From positions 1 through 59,231 of the forward strand of contig NZ_JABFCN010000035.1 in the NCBI RefSeq assembly GCF_013087515.1: a DNA stretch of 59,231 nt, given 5' to 3'. Made by a program: the position numbers and the translations under genes. Shown here piece after piece: positions 34,602 to 43,564 of this stretch. The DNA is from Rhizobium sophorae (lineage in GTDB: Bacteria > Pseudomonadota > Alphaproteobacteria > Rhizobiales > Rhizobiaceae). Numbering within the stretch: position 1 is the first letter of the stretch; each line of letters opens with the position of its first letter. The notes below the pieces were generated by a model, which saw only the letters and a program-made list of their open reading frames with translations, was not told the DNA's origin and searched no databases.

Positions 34602-35393
34602 ATGACCAAGGAAAGCAACTACACCGCCAAACTGCCGGGCCCGGAGGGCCTATATGACTACACTCCGGATGAAGATGCGATATGGGGTGAACTCTACCGG
34701 CGTCAGATGAAGCTGCTCGCCGATACGGCCTGCCGCGAATATCTGGACGGCGTCAAAATGCTGGGGCTGAAGCCCGATAAGGTCCCTCAGCTTCTCGACG
34801 TCAACAGACGCCTGAACGAGACCACCGGCTTCGGCGTCGAAGGCGTGCCGGCCCTCATTCCGCCCTCGCGCTTTTATGAGCTTCTGTCGCAAGGCAAATT
34901 CCCGCTCGCAACCTTCCTGCGCCGTCGCGAGCATATCGACTATATCGAGGAACCGGACCTGTTCCACGAGGTTTTCGGCCATTGCCCCATGCTCACCAAC
35001 CAGAGCTATGCCAATTTCGTCCGGCATTTCGGCGAAACGGCCGTCCGCCTCGGCAAGGGCTATTCATGGCACCTGTTCCGGATCTTCTGGTTCACTGTCG
35101 AATTCGGCCTGATCAATACGCCGCAGGGACGCCGCTGCTTCGGCGCGGGCATCGTCTCATCGCCCAGCGAAGCGAAGGCGGCAATGGAAGGCAAGGCGTG
35201 CGAATTCCGGCCGTTCGATCTGCTGAGCGTGCTGAGAACGCCCTACCGGATCGATATCCTCCAGCCGATCTACTATGTCATCGACAGCTTCGCCGATCTT
35301 GAAGCGATCGTGGAGCAGGATATCGAGGGCACGATCCTGAAGGCAAAATCACTGGGTGATTTCGCCCCCGCTTTCGAAGCAAAAGCTTCGTGA
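34602..35393 (+). CDS. phhA: Phenylalanine 4-monooxygenase
   Basis: A pterin- and Fe(II)-dependent hydroxylase that turns phenylalanine into tyrosine, feeding hpd. 263 residues: the monofunctional bacterial catalytic domain without the eukaryotic ACT regulatory domain. Iron ligands lie in DLFHEVFGHCPML and in the glutamate of FWFTVEFGLI. RIDILQPIYYVIDSF near the end is also typical. GGGAGGATC sets the start at 34602. It is divergent from an Lrp gene. With hpd-hmgA-fahA-maiA it completes phenylalanine to fumarate plus acetoacetate; the aminotransferase is not in the window. Confidence 0.96.
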   Translation: MTKESNYTAKLPGPEGLYDYTPDEDAIWGELYRRQMKLLADTACREYLDGVKMLGLKPDKVPQLLDVNRRLNETTGFGVEGVPALIPPSRFYELLSQGKFPLATFLRRREHIDYIEEPDLFHEVFGHCPMLTNQSYANFVRHFGETAVRLGKGYSWHLFRIFWFTVEFGLINTPQGRRCFGAGIVSSPSEAKAAMEGKACEFRPFDLLSVLRTPYRIDILQPIYYVIDSFADLEAIVEQDIEGTILKAKSLGDFAPAFEAKAS

Positions 35394-35462
35394 ATCGCGG
35401 ATGATATGGCGCCGGCGGCAATCGAGCCTTGCCTAATCACGGAACGTCAACGCTTATCAATA

Positions 35463-35489
35463 TTGCCTCGCCGCGGTGCGGCGAGGCAA
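35463..35489. terminator. Perfect hairpin between phhA and peroxidase gene
   Basis: TTGCCTCGCCGC (35463-35474), loop GGT, GCGGCGAGGCAA (35478-35489): a perfect 12-bp stem between the convergent phhA and peroxidase genes. No T-run on either side. Confidence 0.55.
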
Positions 35490-35503
35490 CAGTCCTAGGA
35501 GCA

Positions 35504-37285
35504 CTACTGCATGACCGCCGCAAACCGCATCCACTTGGCGATCGAGTCGATCGGTGAGTTGTCCGGCATCTTGAGAGGGCTCTGATTGGGCGTGAACCCA
35601 CGCGAAAGAGCAGAGTCTGGATCCGCAAGCAGCACGCCCACGAAGGTCGACGCCACGAGACAGCTCCCGACTTCGCCCAATCGATTTCCGCCTGCAGCCT
35701 CGGCTTCGGCCAGAATGTAGAACCAGAGCGGCGTACGCTCGTGGAAACGCGATGCGGTGCCGGCGAGGAAGTTCTTCAGATCGGGCTTCGCGGCGAACAA
35801 TGCCGAGACGTCTTGGATCGGCGAGGACTGCACCGCGCCAATCTGGTTGAGATGCTTGTGCAAAGCCTGACCCGTCGGGAGCCTGAGATTGTAGCCCCGA
35901 CGAAGGTTCCGCCTTGCCAGGTTCTTGAACAACGCCTTAAGCTGTTGGTTGGTCTGGTCTTCACCCTCCTTGAACAGCGTATGCAATGGCGGAGCAAGCT
36001 CCGTATCGATCCTCCTGGCAAGACGGGCCGGCTCTCCATCGCCCGCATCATGGGGATCGGCTCCGGTAAAGCGCGTCCAGTCGATTATCCAGTTCTTGGG
36101 CAGCTTCTTGTCGTCATCCAGCCTGCCGCCGCCGCCGGTGAACTCGAAAAGCAACTGCAAGGTGGCGCGCGGTAGAAAACCTGTGCCCGGCCGCCCAAAG
36201 TTCTTGTTGTAGTCATAGAAGGCTCTGACCATGGAATGACCGAACCGATAAGCCGCTGTAGAGAACTCCAACGGCAGAGCATTGCCGAGCCGGGTATTCT
36301 GCCTCCGGGCATCGAACTCGGCTCTGAACTTGAAGAAGTGAGATGCCCGATCCTTGACGACACGGTCCACCACAACCGGATCGCAAACGCCCTTGAGATA
36401 TCCTTCGACAATCAACCATTGGTAATGAAGTCTTGTCAGAGCCTGCGCTGAGCTGAAATCGGCGATCCAGCCCGTGTCATGCGATGCAAGATAGTCGACG
36501 GCCTTGTTGTGAAACCGGAGAAAGCTCAGATGGAACTGCGCGACGACGAGATTTTCGTCGTTGCGATTATCCCCGATTATCGCGCGTTGAGGCAAGCTAT
36601 CGGAGAATTTCTGAAACGCCTCGGGAGTCATCGCGGCCTGAGCCAGACGTAAAGCCGCCTCCCGGACAGACGACTGGACCTGGCCATAACGAGGAAGGTC
36701 ACGGTGTTCGTCGAGGTTGTCTGGAAGCGGCCCCGGATCGACGGCTGTCCCGACACGCATTTTGTCTTTCAGCGTGGGGTGACGAAGGCCGGAGATCACT
36801 TTGACAACATCCGCATCGATCCCCTCGCCGACAGCAGATCCGCCGTAGACACTATCCAGATCGAAACGGGGCGAGCGAGCATTCCTGAACTGGCTCTCCA
36901 CTGTCGACGAGGCGACAGGCGGGTGAGCGTTGACCATGCTCGAGATTGCCCCTTCGCGATCAGTTCGGGCCGTCAGCTCGTGATCCAGGAATTGTCCCCA
37001 ATATGTGAACACAGGCGGGAGCGTGGAATCTTCCGTCGGATCCTCGCTCGTCGGCGTCGCGACAACATCGATCATCATGTCGCCGAGCTCATCGAGCTCC
37101 CCAAGCGTCTCCGCCGTGTTGGGAAGGTAATTCTCTGGCGCATCTAATGGCGGTACGAAATAACCGAAGTCAGCTTCTTCATCGACCGCGACGTCACCCG
37201 TCGCTGGCCGCCCGGCCCGAACGCTCGGGCCTGGAACTGCGCGCTCTTTCTCTGCACCCCCGTGCGATTGAAAAACGATTGCCAT
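35504..37285 (-). CDS. Animal-type heme peroxidase (peroxinectin/peroxicin-like)
   Basis: 593 residues of the peroxidase-cyclooxygenase superfamily. The distal heme histidine lies in TYWGQFLDHELT, the arginine/glutamate of the active site in GDNRNDENL, and the proximal histidine in YRFGHSMV. Such enzymes oxidise halides or phenols with H2O2. No signal peptide is visible, as in other bacterial members thought to leave the cell by type I or unconventional export, so location is uncertain. GGAGGGTG precedes the ATG at 37285. The neighbouring subtilase module is divergent, 683 bp away, in AT-richer DNA than the core genes, suggesting acquired DNA. Confidence 0.88.
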   Translation of the reverse strand: MAIVFQSHGGAEKERAVPGPSVRAGRPATGDVAVDEEADFGYFVPPLDAPENYLPNTAETLGELDELGDMMIDVVATPTSEDPTEDSTLPPVFTYWGQFLDHELTARTDREGAISSMVNAHPPVASSTVESQFRNARSPRFDLDSVYGGSAVGEGIDADVVKVISGLRHPTLKDKMRVGTAVDPGPLPDNLDEHRDLPRYGQVQSSVREAALRLAQAAMTPEAFQKFSDSLPQRAIIGDNRNDENLVVAQFHLSFLRFHNKAVDYLASHDTGWIADFSSAQALTRLHYQWLIVEGYLKGVCDPVVVDRVVKDRASHFFKFRAEFDARRQNTRLGNALPLEFSTAAYRFGHSMVRAFYDYNKNFGRPGTGFLPRATLQLLFEFTGGGGRLDDDKKLPKNWIIDWTRFTGADPHDAGDGEPARLARRIDTELAPPLHTLFKEGEDQTNQQLKALFKNLARRNLRRGYNLRLPTGQALHKHLNQIGAVQSSPIQDVSALFAAKPDLKNFLAGTASRFHERTPLWFYILAEAEAAGGNRLGEVGSCLVASTFVGVLLADPDSALSRGFTPNQSPLKMPDNSPIDSIAKWMRFAAVMQ

Positions 37286-37968
37286 TGGCAACACCCTCCG
37301 TTTTTCCAGCCCGCGGGATAATTCATACACCTAGAACGCGAAGTCAACTAATCATATTGGGCTATTATTCACCTTTAAGTTGGTAAATTACCCGTAAACC
37401 CAGTCGATATCTGTGCGGATTCAGTGCACTCGTTTGTACGCATCACACCCCCTGCCCCGCTGTTGGCGCCCCGTCGCAAGCGGTGGCCACAGCCGGCATC
37501 GCTGGTGCTTTTCGCGGCAAGTCCGTTATTGCACTGCAGTATTGATAGTCGGACAGAACCTCCCTCTGGCACCAAAATAACGAGGAAATCCAATGGCGAA
37601 GAGATGCATAAGTATAGACTACCTGAAAAGCAATGAAACGCCGGCAAACGACCGCTAGAATTTTCATTTGCTAACTCAACAATAAGATGTATATTTGCCG
37701 CCGAGATTTCGGCCAGGGGAAGTACATCCCGAAATCGACCTACAAGGTAAAATTTACTAAGCTTCTTTGCCGAACGCTCCAATTTTCGGTTGGCGAAGCT
37801 TGTGTTCTCGCGGCAAGTCAGCGGAAAAAACATCAAGCCGCATCGATCTGCCTTTAGGGCCGCCGCTGTCCCGAACGCGAGGTTCGGCTCGATTAACGGG
37901 TATGCCGCGTCAAGCTTGCGGCTTTTGTATTGCTTTGAAACCGTGAAAAATGGGGGAGAGTTGGTGTC
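37286..37968. other. AT-richer intergenic region between peroxidase and subtilase genes
   Basis: 683 bp with visibly lower GC than flanking DNA and no gene that I can support. Open frames here (for example 37375-37836 minus) have no protein character. No strong repeat or palindrome stands out. It probably contains both divergent promoters and the boundary of acquired DNA. Confidence 0.5.
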
Positions 37969-39324
37969 ATGGCGAAATCAACGCGAGGCAGGGTCAACGC
38001 ACAAGGCGACGGCACATCGGGTCTTGGCATGGTGGTGAGATTTACACCCAAAACAAGGAGCGAGGGTGTACAGCAACTCGAAAAAGGCGGCTTCCGTGTC
38101 GCGTCGTCCAAAGATTTTCGCAGCGCCGCGGCGGTGCCAAATGACTTCGATGGCGCTGATGTTCAGTACTTCGAACGTTTCGGAATCGCAATTGTGCGCC
38201 GTGACGGCGAGAAACTGAAGCCCATGCTGCAAAATGCCATGCAGCAGAAGGTCATCAGCGCGGCTCGGCCGGAGCGATCCTATCGTGCCCTCGGCGGCCC
38301 GCTGACGAAGCGGATAGACCTCGCACAGGGAACGGTGGGCGGCGTTGCACCCCCTTTGGACCGTGACTACCTGCTCGGCTATCGTGACGCTGTGAACGAA
38401 CTGGTCGATCGCTTATTGGGTAAAAAGGGGGCAGAGGGACTTGTCGCCCAGGCCGCCTTTGACGAGACCAGCAACACCTGGGGACTGCAGGCTGTCAGGG
38501 CTATCGAAGGTGAACTGAGCGGGGCCGGCATCAAGGTAGCAGTACTGGATACCGGATTTGACGAAACTCATCAGGATTTTGTCGGCCGTTCAGTCACCAA
38601 GAAGCTCTTTGCAACACGTAGTTCCGAAGGGGACGTTCACGGTCACGGAACGCATTGCATCGGTACGGCATGCGGTCCATTACGACCGACCAGCGGCCCA
38701 CGCTACGGCATCGCCTATGAGGCGGAAATCTACGCTGGAAAGGTGCTGGGCGACGACGGCTTCGGCACCGACCGGTCGATCATTGCCGGCATGGAATGGG
38801 CGCTGGATGAAGGTTGCCATGTTATTTCGATGTCGCTAGGCGCTGCAACGCAAATTGGAGATGCACCGAGTGACGACTACGAGCAAATTGGGCAGGTATG
38901 TTTAGACGCGGGAACTTTAGTTATTGCCGCTGCCGGGAACGAAAGTTCTCGTCCCCAACAGATTGAGCCAGTTGGTTCTCCGGCGAACGCGTCCACGATC
39001 GTGGGAGTTGGTGCCGTGGATCGCTCCTTCGCACCGGCGTCTTTCTCATGCGGCGGTTTGAATCCCGGTCAGGAAGTGGATATTGCCGCTCCTGGCGTCG
39101 ACATATTTTCGAGCTTGCCTGATGACAAGTATGACCGGTGGAATGGCACCAGCATGGCGACCCCACATGTTGCTGGCGTTGCAGCTCTTATTGCTCAGTC
39201 TGATCCGAAGTTTCGCGGATGGGCGCTATGGGCGCGCTTGATTCAGCTTACAAAGCCTCTATCTTCCCCTGCTAGGGATGTTGGCAAGGGCCTGCTCCAG
39301 GCAAGAGGAAGCGGCGAGGTATGA
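37969..39324 (+). CDS. Subtilisin-like serine protease (S8)
   Basis: 451 residues. The catalytic triad is intact: Asp in KVAVLDTGFDETH, His in VHGHGTHCIGTA, Ser in WNGTSMATPHVAGVAAL; the oxyanion asparagine is in VIAAAGNESS. The first ~110 residues (MVVRFTPKTRSEGVQQL... IVRRDGEKLKPMLQ...) look like an inbuilt I9-type propeptide. No signal peptide, so the enzyme probably acts in the cytoplasm or leaves by a non-Sec route. GGGGGAG precedes the ATG. The next gene starts 4 bp before this one's stop, and encodes a second propeptide-like fold. Not part of any protease family system I can name. Confidence 0.9.
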   Translation: MAKSTRGRVNAQGDGTSGLGMVVRFTPKTRSEGVQQLEKGGFRVASSKDFRSAAAVPNDFDGADVQYFERFGIAIVRRDGEKLKPMLQNAMQQKVISAARPERSYRALGGPLTKRIDLAQGTVGGVAPPLDRDYLLGYRDAVNELVDRLLGKKGAEGLVAQAAFDETSNTWGLQAVRAIEGELSGAGIKVAVLDTGFDETHQDFVGRSVTKKLFATRSSEGDVHGHGTHCIGTACGPLRPTSGPRYGIAYEAEIYAGKVLGDDGFGTDRSIIAGMEWALDEGCHVISMSLGAATQIGDAPSDDYEQIGQVCLDAGTLVIAAAGNESSRPQQIEPVGSPANASTIVGVGAVDRSFAPASFSCGGLNPGQEVDIAAPGVDIFSSLPDDKYDRWNGTSMATPHVAGVAALIAQSDPKFRGWALWARLIQLTKPLSSPARDVGKGLLQARGSGEV

Positions 39325-39551
39325 CGACCGATAAGATAGAAGTTACCATTCGGATCGACAAAAACGAGGCCCGCAGTTTGGGCGAGGTCGTCGGCGACCT
39401 GAAATCGCAAGGCCTCGAACAGGTGCAAAGCCACGAGCGCTTCATGATTGTCAACGGTAGTGTCAATCCTGACGCGCTCGATGCGCTTCGCGCGGTAAAG
39501 GGCGTCGCTTCAGTTCGGCAAGATACCGCATACAAGACTCAAGCGAACTGA
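39321..39551 (+). CDS. Free-standing I9/propeptide-like inhibitor candidate (76 aa)
   Basis: 76 residues overlapping the subtilase gene by 4 bp (ATGA), so translationally coupled. The inferred order is strand KIEVTIRID, helix ARSLGEVVGDLKSQGL, strand, strand RFMIVNGSV, helix DALDALRAVKG, strand VASVRQD, tail TAYKTQAN. This is the ferredoxin-like beta-alpha-beta-beta-alpha-beta fold of subtilase propeptides and I9 inhibitors, with the short C-terminal tail that enters the protease cleft in that family. It would act as chaperone and inhibitor in trans. The function is inferred from fold and coupling; similarity searching would settle it. Confidence 0.6.
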   Translation: MTTDKIEVTIRIDKNEARSLGEVVGDLKSQGLEQVQSHERFMIVNGSVNPDALDALRAVKGVASVRQDTAYKTQAN

Positions 39552-39638
39552 TTATGCAGGCGGCACGACCTCTGCCCAGGCGCTGAGCAGGAAGTCTCAG
39601 TGACAAGCTGAGAGAGTGGGATTTTCAATATACTCCCC

Positions 39639-40631
39639 TCACTTCGGCATGGCCGGACTTCGATTGACGAAGTCCACTACGACCCCTGGCTTGACCATAG
39701 CCGCCAACTCTTCGGCGTCCCAGTTCGTCAGCCGCACGCAGCCATGCGATCCCACCTTGTCGATGAGCTTCGGCTCGGGTGTCCCATGTATTCCATAGGT
39801 CGGCTCGGTCAGGTCGATCCAGACCGTGCCGACCGGGCCGTTCGGCCCTTTCGGGATCGTCAGGACCTTGTCGTTCTTTCCCTGCTTGAAATTGCGCTTC
39901 GGGTCATACCGGTAGACCGGCATCCTCGCGACGCCCTTGACCTTATGCTTGCCTGACGGCGCCGGATTGTCTTCGCTTCCGATCGTTGCGGGATATGCGG
40001 CAAGCAGCGATCCATCCGCCGCATAGGCGAGCACCTGCCCCGTCTTCCTGTCAGCCTCGATCCTCTTGACCTTTCCTTCCCTTGGAGGACCGGGGTTCAC
40101 GACCCACACCGTATCGCCAGGAGCAAACTGCGAAGCCGGGTTGAGCGCATGCACGAGATCGATACCCATGTGGAACCGCTCGGATAACTTCTCGGCAACG
40201 CTCGTATATCCCAAGCTCTGCATCTTTGCCTTCTCGCCATAGTCGTCGGGGATCTTATCAACGAGACCCGCGGCATCCTCTGCCGAGACGACATAGCTCT
40301 CAACGATGGGGGCATTGCCTTCCAGGCGGGAGGCGACGTCTCGATCCGGTCTCCCATCGACATGCAGATGGTTCATCGCCTCGAAGCCGGCCACGGCCTT
40401 GTCGACGTTTTCGCCGGAGAGCCCATCGATCACGCCGGGAGATGAGCCTGCACGGTCGAGCAGGACCTGAAGGCGGACGATCGCCGGGTCTGGATCTCCC
40501 GGCGCCGGCTTCTCAGTCCCAATGGACGCAATCGACGCGGTATTGATTTCTTCAGGTCGGAGCTCCCGCGCGGCGGCACCGCCAACGGAGAAGGCCAGAG
40601 CGAGCAGCGACATCGGCAGGGCTGTTTTCAT
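39639..40631 (-). CDS. L,D-transpeptidase with peptidoglycan-binding repeat
   Basis: 330 residues; crosslinks or anchors peptidoglycan in the periplasm. Signal peptide MKTALPMSLLALAFSVGGAA, then a peptidoglycan_1-like repeat (VLLDRAGSSPGVIDGLSG), a LysM-like or Cpl segment, and the C-terminal YkuD domain with catalytic SHGCVRLTNWDA (histidine and cysteine present). Rhizobia use L,D-crosslinks heavily and carry many such paralogues. Start taken at 40631 as the strongest Met in the signal peptide; two codons upstream is another. It is divergent from a LysR gene. Confidence 0.9.
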   Translation of the reverse strand: MKTALPMSLLALAFSVGGAAARELRPEEINTASIASIGTEKPAPGDPDPAIVRLQVLLDRAGSSPGVIDGLSGENVDKAVAGFEAMNHLHVDGRPDRDVASRLEGNAPIVESYVVSAEDAAGLVDKIPDDYGEKAKMQSLGYTSVAEKLSERFHMGIDLVHALNPASQFAPGDTVWVVNPGPPREGKVKRIEADRKTGQVLAYAADGSLLAAYPATIGSEDNPAPSGKHKVKGVARMPVYRYDPKRNFKQGKNDKVLTIPKGPNGPVGTVWIDLTEPTYGIHGTPEPKLIDKVGSHGCVRLTNWDAEELAAMVKPGVVVDFVNRSPAMPK

Positions 40632-40759
40632 GGACGACAAATGGCCGGCGCCGCAACTTGTTCCAGTGCGAATCGAGCGAGGCAGGCGTTCACGATGATT
40701 TCAATGTCCAGTCTCTGCAAATTCAGTAAAACCGCCATTCGATCCGAAGGAGCTCGTGA

Positions 40760-41653
40760 ATGCCGCGCGAGAGCGTCAATGACCTGATGGCCTTTCTGGC
40801 GGTCGCCCGAGAGAAGAACTTTACGCGGGCGGCTGCGAAGCTGGGCGTGTCTCAATCGGCGCTCAGCCACATTGTCCGCCAACTCGAGACGCGGCTGGGA
40901 ATCCGGCTTCTGACCCGTACCACGCGGGCAGTTTCGCTCACCGACGCTGGAGAGCGATTGTTTCGAGGCGTGGGACCTCATTTCGACGAGATCGAGGCTC
41001 AACTCGACGTTCTCACCGAGTTCAGGGAAAAGCCGGCCGGGAACATCCGCATCACCGCATCCGACCATGCGATCAACTGGATCATCTGGCCGAAGCTCCA
41101 GCGTTTCCTGCCTAACAACCCTGATATCAAGGTGGAGTTGATGCGCGAGAACGGGCTGTCGGATATCGTGACCGAGCGCTTCGACGGCGGCGTCCGGATG
41201 GGAGAGCAGGTGGCGAAAGACATGATCTCGACACGCATCGGGCCTGATTTCCCGTTTGCCGTCGTCGGGGCACCCTCATATTTCGACGGCAAGGGGGTTC
41301 CGGAGCATCCGCAGGATCTCGTCCGCCACAACTGCATCAACGAGCGCCTGCCCACATATGGCGGCTTCTGGGCATGGGAGTTCGAAGACAACGGGAAAGA
41401 GATCAGGATCAGGGTGGAGGGACAGCTTGCCTTCAACAACGCCTATCAGAGTGTGGAAGCGGCGCTGGAAGGCCTTGGCCTGGCATACGTCCCGGAAGAC
41501 ATCGCTCTTCCTCATATCGCGGAGGGTCGTCTGAGACGCGTACTGGAAGCCTTTTCGCCACACTGGGATGGCTACCATCTCTACTACCCGAGCAGAAGGC
41601 AGTCCTCTCCGGCTTTCGTGGCGTTCGTGGACGCCTTGCGCCATCGAGCCTGA
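40760..41653 (+). CDS. LysR-family transcriptional regulator
   Basis: 297 residues with the standard helix-turn-helix (FLAVAREKNFTRAAAKLGVS, then QSALSHIVRQLETRLGIRLL) and an effector domain of the AaeR/DsdC-like type (VTERFDGGVRMGEQVAKDM). AAGGAGCTCGTGA precedes the ATG. The divergent gene is the L,D-transpeptidase; no operator was recognised in the 128-bp gap. The target could also be elsewhere. Confidence 0.88.
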   Translation: MPRESVNDLMAFLAVAREKNFTRAAAKLGVSQSALSHIVRQLETRLGIRLLTRTTRAVSLTDAGERLFRGVGPHFDEIEAQLDVLTEFREKPAGNIRITASDHAINWIIWPKLQRFLPNNPDIKVELMRENGLSDIVTERFDGGVRMGEQVAKDMISTRIGPDFPFAVVGAPSYFDGKGVPEHPQDLVRHNCINERLPTYGGFWAWEFEDNGKEIRIRVEGQLAFNNAYQSVEAALEGLGLAYVPEDIALPHIAEGRLRRVLEAFSPHWDGYHLYYPSRRQSSPAFVAFVDALRHRA

Positions 41654-41786
41654 CGATAGTCATCCTCTTTTCTACGGCGCCCTTTGAACGGCTGCATATT
41701 CGATTGAACGCATCATGGACGGAAAACGCTGACGCGCGGGATCACTTTCGGTGAGGCGCTAATTTGGTCGCCTGCTGGTGACCCTC

Positions 41787-42101
41787 TCAATGAATTGTCT
41801 TCGATCGCTTCTCAGCATGCGAAATATCATCGAGCGTCGCCATAAGCTTTTCGAACTCGTTCAAGACGCGATTGAACTCGGCGTCCTGCATGTTGGCGAT
41901 TTCGGATATCGTCGAGGACACGGACGCGATCAGCTTGTCGATCCAAACGCAGCGCTCGGCCGGCACATGTCCGAGAACCTCCCGCCGATGCGTCTTCAGC
42001 TCGCGGAGGATGCGAACGATAAGGGCTCCCCGGTCCGCCCGGCTCAAGAGCGGAAGCCTTGTCTGTGCCTGCTGGATTTCCGTTATCAGCGTCGTCGCCA
42101 T
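41787..42101 (-). CDS. Uncharacterised helical protein of the stress cluster
   Basis: 104 residues, start MATTLITEIQQAQTRLP. Predominantly alpha-helical with no membrane segment or motif that I recognise. It is the left-most minus-strand gene of the small-protein cluster, and a perfect copy of the GGACYTTRGTCC palindrome lies 56 bp upstream (42157-42168). Function unknown. Confidence 0.6.
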   Translation of the reverse strand: MATTLITEIQQAQTRLPLLSRADRGALIVRILRELKTHRREVLGHVPAERCVWIDKLIASVSSTISEIANMQDAEFNRVLNEFEKLMATLDDISHAEKRSKTIH

Positions 42102-42156
42102 CCCCGATCTCCAACCCTCGTGCAACCAGGTATCACAACCGTAGCGTTTGCAACAC

Positions 42157-42168
42157 GGACTTTAGTCC
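42157..42168. promoter_or_regulatory. Perfect GGACYTTRGTCC palindrome (site A)
   Basis: GGACTTTAGTCC, a perfect inverted repeat about 56 bp upstream of the 104-residue gene. Best single match of the recurring 12-bp motif in this cluster. Six bases closer to the gene is a weak GGAAC-like element (CAAAC), not convincing on its own. Confidence 0.55.
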
Positions 42169-42211
42169 GACTGACCAAGTGGCGCAATCGGGTCCGCACC
42201 GTGCGACCACA

Positions 42212-42793
42212 TCAGTTACTCGCCGCAACGAGGTCCGACATCTCGCAGCTACGCCGCGGTCCGTCCCACGGTTGATACGTATTGTCTTGCGGCCGATACG
42301 ATCTGTAGCGAGCGGCGCACCGGGCTGCTGCCTGTGCATTCACTTTCGTGCCAACCTCTTCATCGGCCCCGGCGACAATCCGCTTGAACGGCGAAATGCA
42401 CTCTCGGGTCTCGCCGCTATAAGATCGATAGCTGTTGGTCGCGGAATCGAAAGAACGGTAGCGATCCCCACACCAGGCAAGATGCGCGGCCGAAAGTCTG
42501 GGCTGCGGAGTCTGAAGTTCGGCTGATGGGCGAGCCGAATCAGGCCTCACCGATGACGCCATGCTGGCCGACGCCTCGGTCACATAGCTGGAATAGAGAG
42601 GCGGAATTCGTTCATAGTGCTGTTGCCGAGGATCGACTTTCACCGGCGTCGTCGTCCATAGATCGCGCGCTTCAAGGTCCCCGAAGGCATGAGGTTCAGA
42701 CTCTGCCACGACATAGGAGGCGACAGAAGCGGCAGCCATACAGGCCCCGACCGAGCTTAAGATTCCAAAAGCGACGGATGCGATGGCTTTCAT
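42212..42793 (-). CDS. BA14K-family exported protein
   Basis: 193 residues with an N-terminal signal or anchor (ASVAFGILSSVGACMAAAS). Two BA14K-type Cys motifs occur: LAWCGDRYRSFDSATNSYRS and AARCAARYRSYRPQDNTYQ. BA14K proteins were named from an immunoreactive Brucella protein and are envelope-linked in rhizobiales. The start overlaps the preceding small membrane gene by 4 bp, so the two are coupled. No known enzyme function. Confidence 0.8.
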   Translation of the reverse strand: MKAIASVAFGILSSVGACMAAASVASYVVAESEPHAFGDLEARDLWTTTPVKVDPRQQHYERIPPLYSSYVTEASASMASSVRPDSARPSAELQTPQPRLSAAHLAWCGDRYRSFDSATNSYRSYSGETRECISPFKRIVAGADEEVGTKVNAQAAARCAARYRSYRPQDNTYQPWDGPRRSCEMSDLVAASN

Positions 42794-42957
42794 TGTCCCG
42801 ACCCCTGCTGTTGAGCCTGCGGAACCCAGACGCGGCCGGCGGCGCTGTTATGTCGGCCGCCGGTGGCGACAAGCACGGCGAGAATGCCGGCGATTGCCAG
42901 CACGATGGCGATCAGCGGCACGGCCAGACCACCGGATTTCTCTTCGGAATAGATCAT
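42790..42957 (-). CDS. Small single-pass membrane protein (55 aa)
   Basis: The ATG at 42957 follows GAGGAGAGGAAC. 55 residues: charged start (MIYSEEKSGG), one transmembrane helix (VPLIAIVLAIAGILAVLV), short polar tail. It overlaps the BA14K gene by 4 bp, giving a translationally coupled pair. A partial copy of the 12-bp motif (GGACTTTGAGCG, 9 of 12) lies ~103 bp upstream. Confidence 0.7.
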   Translation of the reverse strand: MIYSEEKSGGLAVPLIAIVLAIAGILAVLVATGGRHNSAAGRVWVPQAQQQGSGQ

Positions 42958-43118
42958 GTTCCTCTCCTCGCTGGCGCTCCGGCGGCGGAGGTCGCCGCCG
43001 GGGGCATCGGCTGTATTTGACCGCACGACAACGCTGCCGTCGGTCGCGCGGCGGTTCCCGGACTTTGAGCGATGATTTCCGGATGGAGGACGCGGCGGAG
43101 GCCGCGTGTAGGATCAGA

Positions 43119-43517
43119 TCACTTGATAACCTGGATCACCTTGCGGGACGACGGTTCGACGATGACACGTTCATCATTGACCACCGCATAGGCATAGGTC
43201 GGGTCATCCGGAATAGGCGTCACGACAACCGTCTCCGGCAGAGGCTGGCCGACGACAACCTTCTCCTTCACGACCACGCGCGCCGATGGTGCCGGAGCCT
43301 CGCGGACATAGGTGATGACCTTTTGCGGCGGCGGATCGATGGCCGTACCAACAACTGCGCCGGCAACGCCGCCAACCGCAGCACCAACGGGACCGCCGAC
43401 GATCGCGCCAGTGATCGCGCCACCGGCGGCACCGTTGACGGTCGAGGACTGGGCGAATGCGACGCCCGACATGAGGGTCGCGGCAGTTGCCGCACCGACG
43501 ATAAGCTTGGAGAGCAT
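43119..43517 (-). CDS. DUF1236-domain exported protein
   Basis: 132 residues. Signal peptide LSKLIVGAATAATLMSGVAF (cleavage near AFAQ), a Gly/Val/Ala-rich hydrophobic loop (the glycine-zipper-like GAITGAIVGGPVGAAVGG), then the DUF1236 beta-rich end with YVREAPAPSARVVVKEKV and a closing VIQVIK. Envelope protein of unknown function, often stress-induced. AAGGAGGAA precedes the ATG. The promoter and paired palindromes upstream are described separately. Confidence 0.82.
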   Translation of the reverse strand: MLSKLIVGAATAATLMSGVAFAQSSTVNGAAGGAITGAIVGGPVGAAVGGVAGAVVGTAIDPPPQKVITYVREAPAPSARVVVKEKVVVGQPLPETVVVTPIPDDPTYAYAVVNDERVIVEPSSRKVIQVIK

Positions 43518-43564
43518 TTTTTCCTCCTTCTGTTTGAGAGCGGCCTTCGCGACCGCTGCCAACC

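Noticed and set aside
37375..37836. 153-residue minus-strand open frame in the AT-richer gap
   Set aside because: No domain, no ribosome-binding site, unusual composition; long only because the region is free of stops by chance.
42957..43060. EcfG promoter for the 55-aa/BA14K pair
   Set aside because: GGAAC and CGTT are present but 20 bp apart instead of 16-17, and the 12-bp motif there is partial and only 1 bp from GGAAC.
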